Origin: an uncultured Clostridium sp.
GTDB taxonomy: Bacteria; Bacillota; Clostridia; TANB77; CAG-508
DNA: 64,000 bases
Direction of reading: 5' to 3'
Assembly (NCBI GenBank): GCA_948438085.1
Contig: CAOJKP010000001.1
Coordinates: 1 to 64,000, forward strand
Within the stretch, counting starts at the first letter, position 1. Each line of letters begins with the position of its first letter. The notes beneath the pieces are model-generated. The model was not told the DNA's origin and ran no database searches. It saw only the letters and a program-made list of their open reading frames with translations. A program made the position numbers and the translations under genes. Positions 25,935 through 34,800 of this stretch are shown in pieces.

Positions 25935-26795
25935 ATGTTTAAAATGGTATTTTCAAAATTATATGATAATGTTATTTTTACAAAACATGGGTTAAAACCT
26001 GTAGTGGAAGATTATTTTAAAACAAATGATAATATATTTTGTGTAGCAGATGGTGTAACAAGAGACGATATAAATGGTAATGCAGTTAAATATCCAGATT
26101 CAGAGCAAGAAGCAATAGAGTGGGTAAAAAATTATCCAAATCCAAGTGGTGCATATGAATCAGCTAAAATTATATGTGAATCATTTGTAGAAAATATCAA
26201 TAAATTAAAAGAAGGTGAAATTACAAAAGAAGATATAGAAGATTGTATAAAAAGAGCTAATAGAAACTTAAAATCTATTAATGAAAATAGGCTAATTGAT
26301 TACGTGAAAGAAGATTTCTACTGTTGTGAAGCGGTTGGAGGAATAATTAAAAAAAATAATTTATATTGTTTTTCAATAGGAGATTGTCATATTACAGTTC
26401 TAGATAGTGATTTTAATACAATATTTACTACAATAAACAATCATTTACAATTTGAAGAATATCTAAATAATATATACATAAAAGAGAATGAATTTGATTG
26501 GCAACAAGCTAGTATTCGTAAAATGGTTAGAAAAGAATTTAGGAATAACCCAAGCAAAAAATATAATGGAAAAGATGTATCTTATGGTGCACTTAGTGGA
26601 GAAGAAAATGCAGAATATTATATAGATACTTACTGCATAGATTTAGAAAATGCAAAATATATTTGTGCATATTCAGATGGGTGTGAACCATTTTTTGAAA
26701 GTAAAGAAGAAGTTAAAAATTTATTAACTAATTTAGCTAGTCTGAAAGAAAAGGGAAAAGAAAGAACATTAATTGTATACGAAAACATAAAATAG
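25935..26795 (+). CDS. PP2C-like protein phosphatase domain protein
   Basis: This protein of about 286 residues shows the PP2C pattern in diverged form: FCVADGVTRD (metal-binding Asp), CCEAVGGIIKKNNLYCFSIGDC (the GD motif) and YICAYSDGCEPFF (the SDG motif). It probably removes phosphate from proteins, although some such proteins are inactive. The middle is unusual, with a long insertion (residues 60-105). GTG 25923 is an alternative start. It precedes minD by about 100 bp, in place of the usual minC. Confidence 0.7.
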   Translation: MFKMVFSKLYDNVIFTKHGLKPVVEDYFKTNDNIFCVADGVTRDDINGNAVKYPDSEQEAIEWVKNYPNPSGAYESAKIICESFVENINKLKEGEITKEDIEDCIKRANRNLKSINENRLIDYVKEDFYCCEAVGGIIKKNNLYCFSIGDCHITVLDSDFNTIFTTINNHLQFEEYLNNIYIKENEFDWQQASIRKMVRKEFRNNPSKKYNGKDVSYGALSGEENAEYYIDTYCIDLENAKYICAYSDGCEPFFESKEEVKNLLTNLASLKEKGKERTLIVYENIK

Positions 26796-26892
26796 TTTTT
26801 TTACCGCAATTTCATTGACTTTTGGTAAAAATCAATATAATATATAAATATCAAAAAAAATTACTTTTAAAAGGTAGTTTGAGGAGGAAAAT

Positions 26893-27687
26893 ATGGGAGA
26901 AGTAATAGTTATAACATCAGGAAAAGGTGGAGTAGGAAAAACAACAACAACAGCAAATCTTGGTTCAGCCCTAGCATTACAAGGCAAAAAAGTAGCTTTA
27001 GTAGATACCGATATAGGGCTAAGAAACTTAGATGTTGTAATGGGACTAGAAAACAGAATAGTATATGACATAGTAGATGTAGTTGAAGAAAAATGCAAAC
27101 TAAGACAAGCTCTTATTAAAGACAAGCGTTTTAATGAACTTTTTTTACTTCCAGCTGCTCAAACAAGAGATAAAAGTGCTGTAAATGAAACACAAATGAA
27201 AGAATTAACAAAAAAACTAAAAGAAGAATTTGATTACATATTAATTGACTGTCCTGCAGGAATAGAACAAGGTTTTAAAAATGCTATAGCAGGGGCTGAT
27301 AGAGCAATAGTAGTTACAACAGCAGAAATATCAGCTATACGTGATGCAGATAGAATAATTGGATTATTAGAGGCCTCAGAAATAAAAAATCCAGAATTAG
27401 TGGTAAATAGACTTAAACCTAATATGGTAAAAAGAGGCGAAATGATGGATGTAGATGATATAGTTGATTTATTATCTATAGACTTAGTAGGAGTAGTACC
27501 AGATGATGAATACATAATTACACAAACTAATAAAGGAGAACCAGTTGTTTCGAACAGAAAAGCACCTTCAGGAAAAGCTTATATGGAAATTGCAAGAAGA
27601 ATTTTAGGAGAAAATATTGAAATAACAATACCTGGAAGAGAAAATAAATTCTTAGAAGCAATAAAAAAACTATTTGAAAAAAAATAA
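26893..27687 (+). CDS. minD: Septum site-determining protein MinD
   Basis: MinD is a membrane-associated ATPase that places the division septum. The deviant Walker A is GKGGVGKTTTTANLG at about residues 10-24. Other motifs are VALVDTDIGLRNLDVVMG and YILIDCPAGIEQGFKNA, and the C-terminal amphipathic membrane-targeting helix is FLEAIKKLFEKK. The 264-residue length is standard. It starts after GAGGAGGAAAAT. minE follows 23 bp downstream, but no minC is found upstream. Confidence 0.95.
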   Translation: MGEVIVITSGKGGVGKTTTTANLGSALALQGKKVALVDTDIGLRNLDVVMGLENRIVYDIVDVVEEKCKLRQALIKDKRFNELFLLPAAQTRDKSAVNETQMKELTKKLKEEFDYILIDCPAGIEQGFKNAIAGADRAIVVTTAEISAIRDADRIIGLLEASEIKNPELVVNRLKPNMVKRGEMMDVDDIVDLLSIDLVGVVPDDEYIITQTNKGEPVVSNRKAPSGKAYMEIARRILGENIEITIPGRENKFLEAIKKLFEKK

Positions 27688-27710
27688 TTTAAAGTTGGGA
27701 GGCTAAGTAA

Positions 27711-28211
27711 ATGTTCGAAAACATACTTGATTTTTTTAAAAACTTTAGTATAAAAAAAATGATTCCAAATAAGGAAAAGGGAAAATCAAAGGAAGCAGCA
27801 AAGGAAAGATTGCATTTAGTTTTAATGCAAGATAGAGCAAATGTATCAGCAGATTTTCTAGATCTTATGAAACAGGAAATAATAGAGGTTATAAAAAAAT
27901 ATATAGAAGTAGATGAAAATGCTATTGATGTTGTACTTACAAACGAGAATAAGCCAGATGGAACTAAAGGGGTACCAGCTTTGTATGCAAATATACCAAT
28001 AAAAAGCATAAAAGAGGATATAAAACAATCTGAAATAACAAATAATAATAAGGATAATGATAATAGTAAAGAAGTTCAAACTAAACAAGAGAATAATAAT
28101 ATAAAAGAAGAAAATAATGTAGAAGAACAAAAAGAAAAGGAAGAACAAACAGATTCACAAAATTCTAATGGAGACGATAAAAAGGAGAAAGATGAAAATA
28201 AAGCTTCTTAA
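27711..28211 (+). CDS. minE: Cell division topological specificity factor MinE, with long C-terminal tail
   Basis: MinE stimulates MinD ATPase and drives its release from the membrane. Residues 20-100 match the family (KERLHLVLMQDRANVSADFLDLMKQEI and a later topological-specificity domain with LYANIPIK). At 166 residues it is much longer than the usual 85-95. The last 60 residues are a low-complexity Asn/Glu/Lys tail. The downstream rodA start lies inside its last codons. The ATG follows GGGAGGCTAAGTAA. Confidence 0.88.
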   Translation: MFENILDFFKNFSIKKMIPNKEKGKSKEAAKERLHLVLMQDRANVSADFLDLMKQEIIEVIKKYIEVDENAIDVVLTNENKPDGTKGVPALYANIPIKSIKEDIKQSEITNNNKDNDNSKEVQTKQENNNIKEENNVEEQKEKEEQTDSQNSNGDDKKEKDENKAS

Positions 28212-29301
28212 AAATATGGAATTTGGAATATTTATATGTTGTATAATTTTACTTGTAATAGGTTCAATTGCATTATATTCTTCAACTCAAGAAACAAACT
28301 ATCAAGAGCTTAAAAGACAATTAATATGGACAGCAATAAGTATTCCTATAATGGTATGTGTAATATTTATAGATTATGAACTAATAGCAAAAGCATCGCC
28401 ATTTTTTTATGGATTGTTTATAATATTATTAATAGCAGTATTGTTTACACCTGTAGTAAATGGTGCAACAAGCTGGTTTACTATTACAGAAAGTGTAAGA
28501 TTCCAACCAAGTGAATTTGCTAAAGTATTTGTTATATTATTTTTAGCATATGTAATGACAAAAATTCAAGAAAAAGGAATAAATGAAATAAATAGACCAA
28601 CAAAATTACTATTATTATTAGCTACTGTTGGTCTACCTGTAATTCTAATTATAAAACAACCAGATTATGGAACTGCAATTGCATATTTATTAGCAACAAT
28701 ATTAATATTATTTGTAAGTGGAATAGATAAAAAATATATAATAGGTTCAATTGTTTTAATTATAATAACAGTTCCAATATTATATAATTTTGTATTACCA
28801 GAACATGCAAAAAACAGAATAGATGTCTTTCTTAATCCAGACTTAGACCCAAGAGGTTCAGGATATAATGTAATACAATCTAAACTTGCAATTGGTTCAG
28901 GTCAATTATTTGGAATGGGACTATTAAAAGGAAATCAAACACAACTTGGTTTTTTGCATCCTAAAACTACAGATTTTATCTTTTCAGTTATAGGAGAAGA
29001 AATGGGGTTCATAGTTGCAGGAGCAGTTATAATTACATATGTTGTTTTAATTAACAAATCTATATATGTAGCTAAAACTGCGAAAGATGATTTGGGTTCA
29101 TATATAGCAATGGGAATATGTGGAATATTTATATTTCATATGTTAGAAAATATAGGAATGACAATAGGACTTTTACCTATAACAGGGGTACCTCTTCCAT
29201 TTGTAAGTTATGGAGGAAGTTCACTTGTAACAAATTTTATTTGTATTGGATTATTATTAAATATAAGTGCAAGAAGGCAAAAAACAATATTTGTAGATTA
29301 G
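28192..29301 (+). CDS. rodA: RodA/FtsW-family SEDS glycosyltransferase
   Basis: SEDS proteins polymerise lipid II into glycan strands with a partner class B PBP. The 369-residue protein has about ten membrane segments and family motifs RFQPSEFAKVF, KQPDYGTAI, GSGYNVIQSKLAIGSGQLFG, FLHPKTTDFIFSVIGEE and TGVPLPFVSYGGSSL. Its place after minDE favours RodA over FtsW. The open frame starts at 28168, but ATG 28192 has AAAAGGAGAAAG before it. It overlaps minE and is followed directly by dus. Confidence 0.92.
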   Translation: MKIKLLKNMEFGIFICCIILLVIGSIALYSSTQETNYQELKRQLIWTAISIPIMVCVIFIDYELIAKASPFFYGLFIILLIAVLFTPVVNGATSWFTITESVRFQPSEFAKVFVILFLAYVMTKIQEKGINEINRPTKLLLLLATVGLPVILIIKQPDYGTAIAYLLATILILFVSGIDKKYIIGSIVLIIITVPILYNFVLPEHAKNRIDVFLNPDLDPRGSGYNVIQSKLAIGSGQLFGMGLLKGNQTQLGFLHPKTTDFIFSVIGEEMGFIVAGAVIITYVVLINKSIYVAKTAKDDLGSYIAMGICGIFIFHMLENIGMTIGLLPITGVPLPFVSYGGSSLVTNFICIGLLLNISARRQKTIFVD

Positions 29302-30282
29302 GTGTTAGAAATGTATTTAAAAAAATTGCAAATTGATAATGTAACATTAGAAAATAATTTAATATTAGCACCAATGGCAGGTATAACAGACCTGCCATTT
29401 AGAATCATATGTAAAAGTTATGGCGTAGGACTTACATGTACTGAAATGGCAAGTTCTAAAGCTATTTATTATAACGATAAAAAAACAAAAGATATCTTAA
29501 AAGTAGATAATGAAGAAGGCGTAATACAGGCTCAAATATTTGGAAGTGATATAGAATCACTAAAAGTTGCAGCACAATATGTAAGTGAATTTGTAGACAT
29601 ATTAGATATTAATATGGGATGTCCAGCACCAAAGGTTATAAAAAATGGTGATGGAAGTAAGCTATTATTAGATTTAAATAAAATAGAAGAAATTATTACA
29701 GAAGTTGTAAAAGTATCTAAGGTGCCTGTAAGTATTAAAATAAGAAAAGGTTGGGATAGTGATAATATAGTAGCTACAGATGTTGCAAGGATTGCCGAAA
29801 AGTGTGGTGCAAAATTAATTACAATACATGGAAGAACAAGGCAAGAATTTTTTAGTGGAGATGTAGATTTAGATATAATAAAAAAAGTGAAAGAAAGTGT
29901 AAATATTCCTGTAATAGGAAATGGAAATATTGTAGATGAAGAAACAGCTTTAAAAATGCTAGAATATACAGGTGTAGATGGAATAATGATTGGAAGAGGA
30001 GCTATAGGAAATCCTTGGATATTTAGGAAAATAGAATACTTTTTGAAAACAGGAGAAAAAATGCCACCAATATCCAATAAAGAAAAGTTAGAAACTATTA
30101 TTAAACATATAGAATTAGAAGTTGAACAAAAGGGAGAAAAGGTTGGAATTCAAGAATTAAGAAAGCATATGGCATATTATACTAAAAATTTAAAGGATGC
30201 ATCAAAAATAAGAAATATAATCAATACAATATATACCCAAAAAGAGCTTATAGAATGTTTAACAAATGCTTTTTTCGAATAA
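29302..30282 (+). CDS. dus: tRNA-dihydrouridine synthase
   Basis: This flavin enzyme reduces uridines in tRNA D-loops. The TIM barrel shows APMAGITDLPFR, MASSKAI, DINMGCPAPKV with the catalytic Cys, ITIHGRTRQ and IPVIGNGNIVD, and the helical C-terminal domain is present. At about 325 residues it resembles DusB. It starts at GTG 29302, immediately after the rodA stop, or at ATG 29311, so it belongs to the same transcript. Confidence 0.93.
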   Translation: MLEMYLKKLQIDNVTLENNLILAPMAGITDLPFRIICKSYGVGLTCTEMASSKAIYYNDKKTKDILKVDNEEGVIQAQIFGSDIESLKVAAQYVSEFVDILDINMGCPAPKVIKNGDGSKLLLDLNKIEEIITEVVKVSKVPVSIKIRKGWDSDNIVATDVARIAEKCGAKLITIHGRTRQEFFSGDVDLDIIKKVKESVNIPVIGNGNIVDEETALKMLEYTGVDGIMIGRGAIGNPWIFRKIEYFLKTGEKMPPISNKEKLETIIKHIELEVEQKGEKVGIQELRKHMAYYTKNLKDASKIRNIINTIYTQKELIECLTNAFFE

Positions 30283-30305
30283 AGACAAATTACATAGAAT
30301 ATAAA

Positions 30306-30337
30306 TAAGAGAATAGGAAATCCTATTCTCTTATTTA
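30306..30337 (+). terminator. Rho-independent terminator
   Basis: TAAGAGAATAGGA (30306-30318) pairs with TCCTATTCTCTTA (30321-30333), followed by TTT. It ends the minDE-rodA-dus transcript. Confidence 0.85.
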
Positions 30338-30365
30338 GTTAATATGAAAAGTTAAACATCTACAG

Positions 30366-30414
30366 TCCGCTTCCAGGAAACAAATATTTTAAAACATTTC
30401 TTCCTTCGCGCTAA
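30366..30414. repeat. Structured interspersed repeat, internally deleted copy
   Basis: This copy keeps the two ends (TCCGCTTCCAGGAAACAAATATTTTAAA is the left side, split here at TTTTAAAACATTTC, and the right end is TTCCTTCGCGCTAA) without the central hairpins of the copies at 6969 and 37049. The remaining arms still pair. Confidence 0.65.
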
Positions 30415-30430
30415 TTATGCATATATATGT

Positions 30431-30453
30431 GTAGGAGCTGCCTTAGGCAGTCC
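30431..30453. repeat. GTAGGxxCTGCC palindrome copy
   Basis: GCTGCC-TTA-GGCAG with flanks matches the palindromes at 6574 and 36934. Here it lies right after the structured repeat rather than before it. Confidence 0.65.
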
Positions 30454-30561
30454 ACACTACAACGAATGTCTAAGCAGTACAATTATTTACTTAATTCATT
30501 ATTCAATATTAAATATTCATTGCGACTAATAAGTTGCACTAAAATAGGAGGTTTTATAAAA

Positions 30562-31200
30562 ATGAATAAAAAAATTATGTTTATAGTAGGTATAGTTTTA
30601 GTTATAATTTCTATAATTGTTTTTATTTTTTGCAAAAACGATTATAAAACATTAAAATTTGGAAATAATATAAATACATCAGCTGAAAGTATAAAAGAAT
30701 ATATTTTAAATTTAAGCTCTTATGAAGCAACAGTGCAAATAGAAATTATAAGTAATAAAAATACTAATAAATATTTATTAAAGCAAAAATTTAATAATCC
30801 AGATACATTTAAACAAGAAGTATTAGAACCAGCAAATATTGAAGGTACAGTAATATCATATGAACAAAATACTCTAAAATTAGAAAATACTAAACTACAA
30901 TTATCTAAAATTTATGAGAACTATAACTATTTATGTAATAATAAATTATGCTTAAATACATTCGTAGAAGAATATAAAAATAGTAACGAAAAAAATTGTA
31001 AAGAAGAAAATAATCAAATAGTAATGGAGTATAAAGTTAAAGAAAATAATAAATATTGTACATATCAGAAATTATATATAGATAAAAAAACATGCAAACC
31101 TATAAAAATGGAAATAAAAGATATTAACCAAAATGTAATAGTAAACATATTATATAATGAGATAAAAATAGATAGTACAAGTAAAGATGTATTAGCATAA
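30562..31200 (+). CDS. GerS-like LolA-fold membrane-anchored protein
   Basis: This 212-residue protein has an N-terminal membrane segment (about 5-24, containing a Cys that could be lipidated) and an extracellular domain matching the pattern of germination lipoprotein GerS (LSSYEATVQIEIISNKN, YLLKQKFNNPDTFKQEVLEPANI, NTLKLENTKLQLSKIY). GerS is needed for cortex lytic enzyme SleC activation in Clostridioides spores; family members outside that clade may act elsewhere. The start follows TAGGAGGTTTT. It sits between dus and mazF. Confidence 0.7.
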   Translation: MNKKIMFIVGIVLVIISIIVFIFCKNDYKTLKFGNNINTSAESIKEYILNLSSYEATVQIEIISNKNTNKYLLKQKFNNPDTFKQEVLEPANIEGTVISYEQNTLKLENTKLQLSKIYENYNYLCNNKLCLNTFVEEYKNSNEKNCKEENNQIVMEYKVKENNKYCTYQKLYIDKKTCKPIKMEIKDINQNVIVNILYNEIKIDSTSKDVLA

Positions 31201-31271
31201 ATAGAATTAACTATTTGTCTCGAGCCAAATTAAAATATATCAATAAAAGTTGTAATATTAGGAGTGGTAAA

Positions 31272-31622
31272 ATGGTAGTTAAAAGAGGAGATATGTTTTA
31301 TGCAGATTTAAGTCCAGTAGTTGGCTCAGAACAAGGGGGAATTAGACCTGTATTAATAATACAAAACGATTTGGGAAACAAATATAGTCCAACAGTTATA
31401 GCAGCAGCAATTACTTCACAAACAGGAAAAACAAAATTACCAACACATATACAATTAGATAGTACAGAATGTGGGTTAAAATCAGACTCAGTGGTTCTTA
31501 CAGAACAAATTAGGACAATAGATAAAAGCAGGCTAAAGGAAAAAATAGGACACATAGATGATAACACAATTATAAATAGAATTAATGATGCCTTAGGTGT
31601 AAGTTTTGGACTAGAAGAATAA
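31272..31622 (+). CDS. MazF/EndoA-type mRNA interferase
   Basis: This 116-residue toxin cleaves mRNA at short motifs. It shows the PemK/MazF pattern: KRGDMFYADLSPVVGSEQGGIRPVLIIQND, VIAAAITSQ and LTEQIRTIDKSRLKEKIG, closest to Bacillus EndoA (NdoA). The open frame begins at 31215, but ATG 31272 has AGGAGTGG before it. No antitoxin-sized CopG/AbrB-type ORF is visible in the 70 bp upstream, where Bacillus has ndoAI. Confidence 0.93.
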   Translation: MVVKRGDMFYADLSPVVGSEQGGIRPVLIIQNDLGNKYSPTVIAAAITSQTGKTKLPTHIQLDSTECGLKSDSVVLTEQIRTIDKSRLKEKIGHIDDNTIINRINDALGVSFGLEE

Positions 31623-31646
31623 TAAAAATAAAAATGATAAAACATG

Positions 31647-31685
31647 TGAATGCGTAGGAAAATAAAGCTACGCATTCATTTTTTT
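31647..31685 (+). terminator. Rho-independent terminator
   Basis: TGAATGCGTAG (31647-31657) pairs with CTACGCATTCA (31668-31678), followed by TTTTTTT. Confidence 0.92.
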
Positions 31686-31863
31686 AACAAAAAAGACTAA
31701 AAGGTGTAATAAATGTATATAAAACAACTAAAAAATGTAGTTGCGTAAGCAAAAAAATTTCGAATTTTGTAATAAATGGAATAAATAGAAAATACTGATA
31801 TTGAAAAAGGAATATAAATACTCTACTATAATATTAAGGATAATTATAAAGAAGGAGAAACTC

Positions 31864-34800
31864 ATGAAAAGGAAATATATTAAAATTACTAGTTTAATAA
31901 TTATTGCTATGATATTATTTGCATCAATAATAGGCATTTGGTATGTAACATATGGAGCAACAACTACATATGTAGTAGGAGAAAATGCAGAAGCTACTTT
32001 TAACAGTATAACAGGAGAACTTACAGTTAGAAGCACATCTGGAGTAGGAAAAATAAGTATTCGTAGTGCTGATAGTTGGGCTAATTTAGATTATCATATA
32101 GGAAAAGAAAATGTAAAAACGATAACGTTTGTTAATAAAATTTATGGTGCAGGAGGAGCAAGATATTTCGAATCATTCCTGGAAGGATATAGTAATTTAA
32201 CTACTATTAATAATTTTAATTATGTAGATACATCTAAAATAACTGATATGAGTTCAATGTTTAGTGGGTGTAAATCATTGACAAGTATAGACTTAAGCAA
32301 TTTTGATACATCTAGTGCAACTGATATGGAAAGTATGTTTAGTGGATGTAGCTTATTAACAAACATAGATGTAAGTGGATTTGATACATCAAATGTAACG
32401 AAAATGAGGAGAATGTTTAGTGGATGTAGTTCATTAACAAGTATAGATGTAAGAAATTTTGATACATCAAATGTGACTGATATGTGTTTAATATTTAGCG
32501 GATGTGAATCATTAACAAACATAGATGTAAGTGGATTTGATACATCTAAAATAACTGATATGAGTTCAATGTTTAGTGGATGTAGTTCATTAACAAGTAT
32601 AGATGTAAGTGGATTTAATACATCAAATGTAACGAATATGAGTGCAATGTTTATAGGATGTAGTTCATTAACAAGTATAGATGTAAGCAATTTTGATACG
32701 TCGAATGCAACTTATATGAGTTCAATATTTAGTGGATGTAGTTCATTAACAAGTATAGATGTAAGTGGATTTGATACGTCAAATGTAACTTATATGGAAG
32801 ACATGTTTTATAAATGTGAATCATTAAAAAACATAGATGTAAGTGGATTTGATACGTCAAATGTAACTAGTATGAAAGGTATGTTTATGATGTGTGAATC
32901 ATTAACAAGCATAGATGTAAGTGGATTTAATACATCGAATGTAACTCGTATAGATGATATATTTAGTTATTGTGAGCAATTAACAAGTTTAAATATAAGC
33001 AATTTTGACATGTCATTATGCAGTTATACGAGCTATATATGTAGATGGTGTGAGAATTTAACTGATATTTATACACCTAAAAAATATAGTGAAACACGTA
33101 AAATAAGTTTACCATATTATTACTATAATTATACTAATGGGTTAGATACTAAAGCATACAATAATATAGGAGCAGAGGATTTTGAATTACCAGTACATTT
33201 AAAAAGAGGATATGGAATTGTATACAATGCAAATGGTGGGACAGGTAGTATGGATGTACAGTTAAAAAAACCAGGAATAACTGTTAATATAGCTGAAAAT
33301 GGATTCTTGGGACCAGAAGGTAAAGTTTTCGATTGTTGGAGAACATCGTATACAAGTGGAACTAAATATGATGTAGGAAATGAGTATACAATGGATAGAG
33401 ACTTAACATTATATGCACAATGGAAGGATGCTAGTTTAACAGTTACATTTAAAGATGGAGATAAAATAGAGGAAGTAGAAGTTAGTTTAGGAGGAAATGC
33501 AACAGCACCAGATTGGGAAAAAATAGGGTATAATCTTTCGTGGGATAGAGAATTTACAAATGTACAAGAAAACATAGTAGTAAATGCAGTATGGACACCT
33601 ATTACATATAATATAACATATGTATTAAATGAAGGAGCAATAACAGATACAAATTTTGTACAAAATTACACATATGGAATAGAAGCAACACTACCTTCAA
33701 ATGTAAATAAAACAAAATACGTATTTAGAGGCTGGTACGATAATGCAGAATTAACAGGAGAAGCAATAACAGCAATAGGAATAGAAGAAACAGGGGACAA
33801 AACATATTATGCAAAATGGTTAAAAGATACAGATGGAGATGGAACCCCAGATATAGAAGATACAGATACCCAAGTAAGATATACAATAGAACATTACAAA
33901 CAAAATACAGACTTAACAACATATACAAAAGTAGAAACAGATACCAGTAAAACAGGGCAATTAGGAAGTACAGCAGTAGCAGAAGCAAAAACATATGAAG
34001 GATTTATAGAAAACACAACACACGAAGAAAGAGTGCCAAGTGGAACAGTAGTAGATGATGAAAGTCTAACATTAAAATTATATTATGATAGAGAAGAATA
34101 TGAAATAACATATGTATTAAATGAAGGAGCAATAACAGATACAAATTTTGTACAAAATTACACATATGGAATAGGAGGAACATTACCAAGTAATGTAAGA
34201 AAAGAAGGATATGTATTTAGAGGATGGTATAAGGAAGAAGATTTTAGTGGAACACAAGTAACAGCAATAGGAATAGCAGAAACAGAAGTAAAAACATACT
34301 ATGCAAAGTGGTTAGTAGATACAGATAAAGATGGAATACCAGACGAAGAAGATCCAGAAACATTAGTAAACTATACAATAGAACATTATAAGCAAAACTT
34401 AGCCAAAACAGGATATGATGAGCCAGAAAGAGAAACAAAACAAGGAAATTTAGGAAGTACAGTAATAGCATCAGCAAAAGAATATACAGGATTTAGGGAA
34501 AATACAACACACGAAGAAAGAGTGCAAAGTGGAACCGTAGTAGTAGATGGAAGTTTAGTATTAAAACTATATTATGATAGGGAAACATATAGCATAACAT
34601 ATGTGTTAAATGAAGGAGCAATAACAGATACAAACTTTGTACAAAACTATACATATGGAATAGGAGCAACGTTACCAAGTAATGCAAGCAAAACAGGATA
34701 TGTATTTAGAGGATGGTATGAAAATAGTGATTTAAGAGGAGAAGTAAAAACAGCAATAACAGCAGAAGAAACAGGAGCAAAAACATACTATGCGAAATGG

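Noticed and set aside
31801..31863. TTG 31801 as start of the LPxTG protein
   Set aside because: ATG 31864 has a clear GAAGGAG site and gives a normal signal peptide; the longer form would put 21 unlikely residues in front of it.
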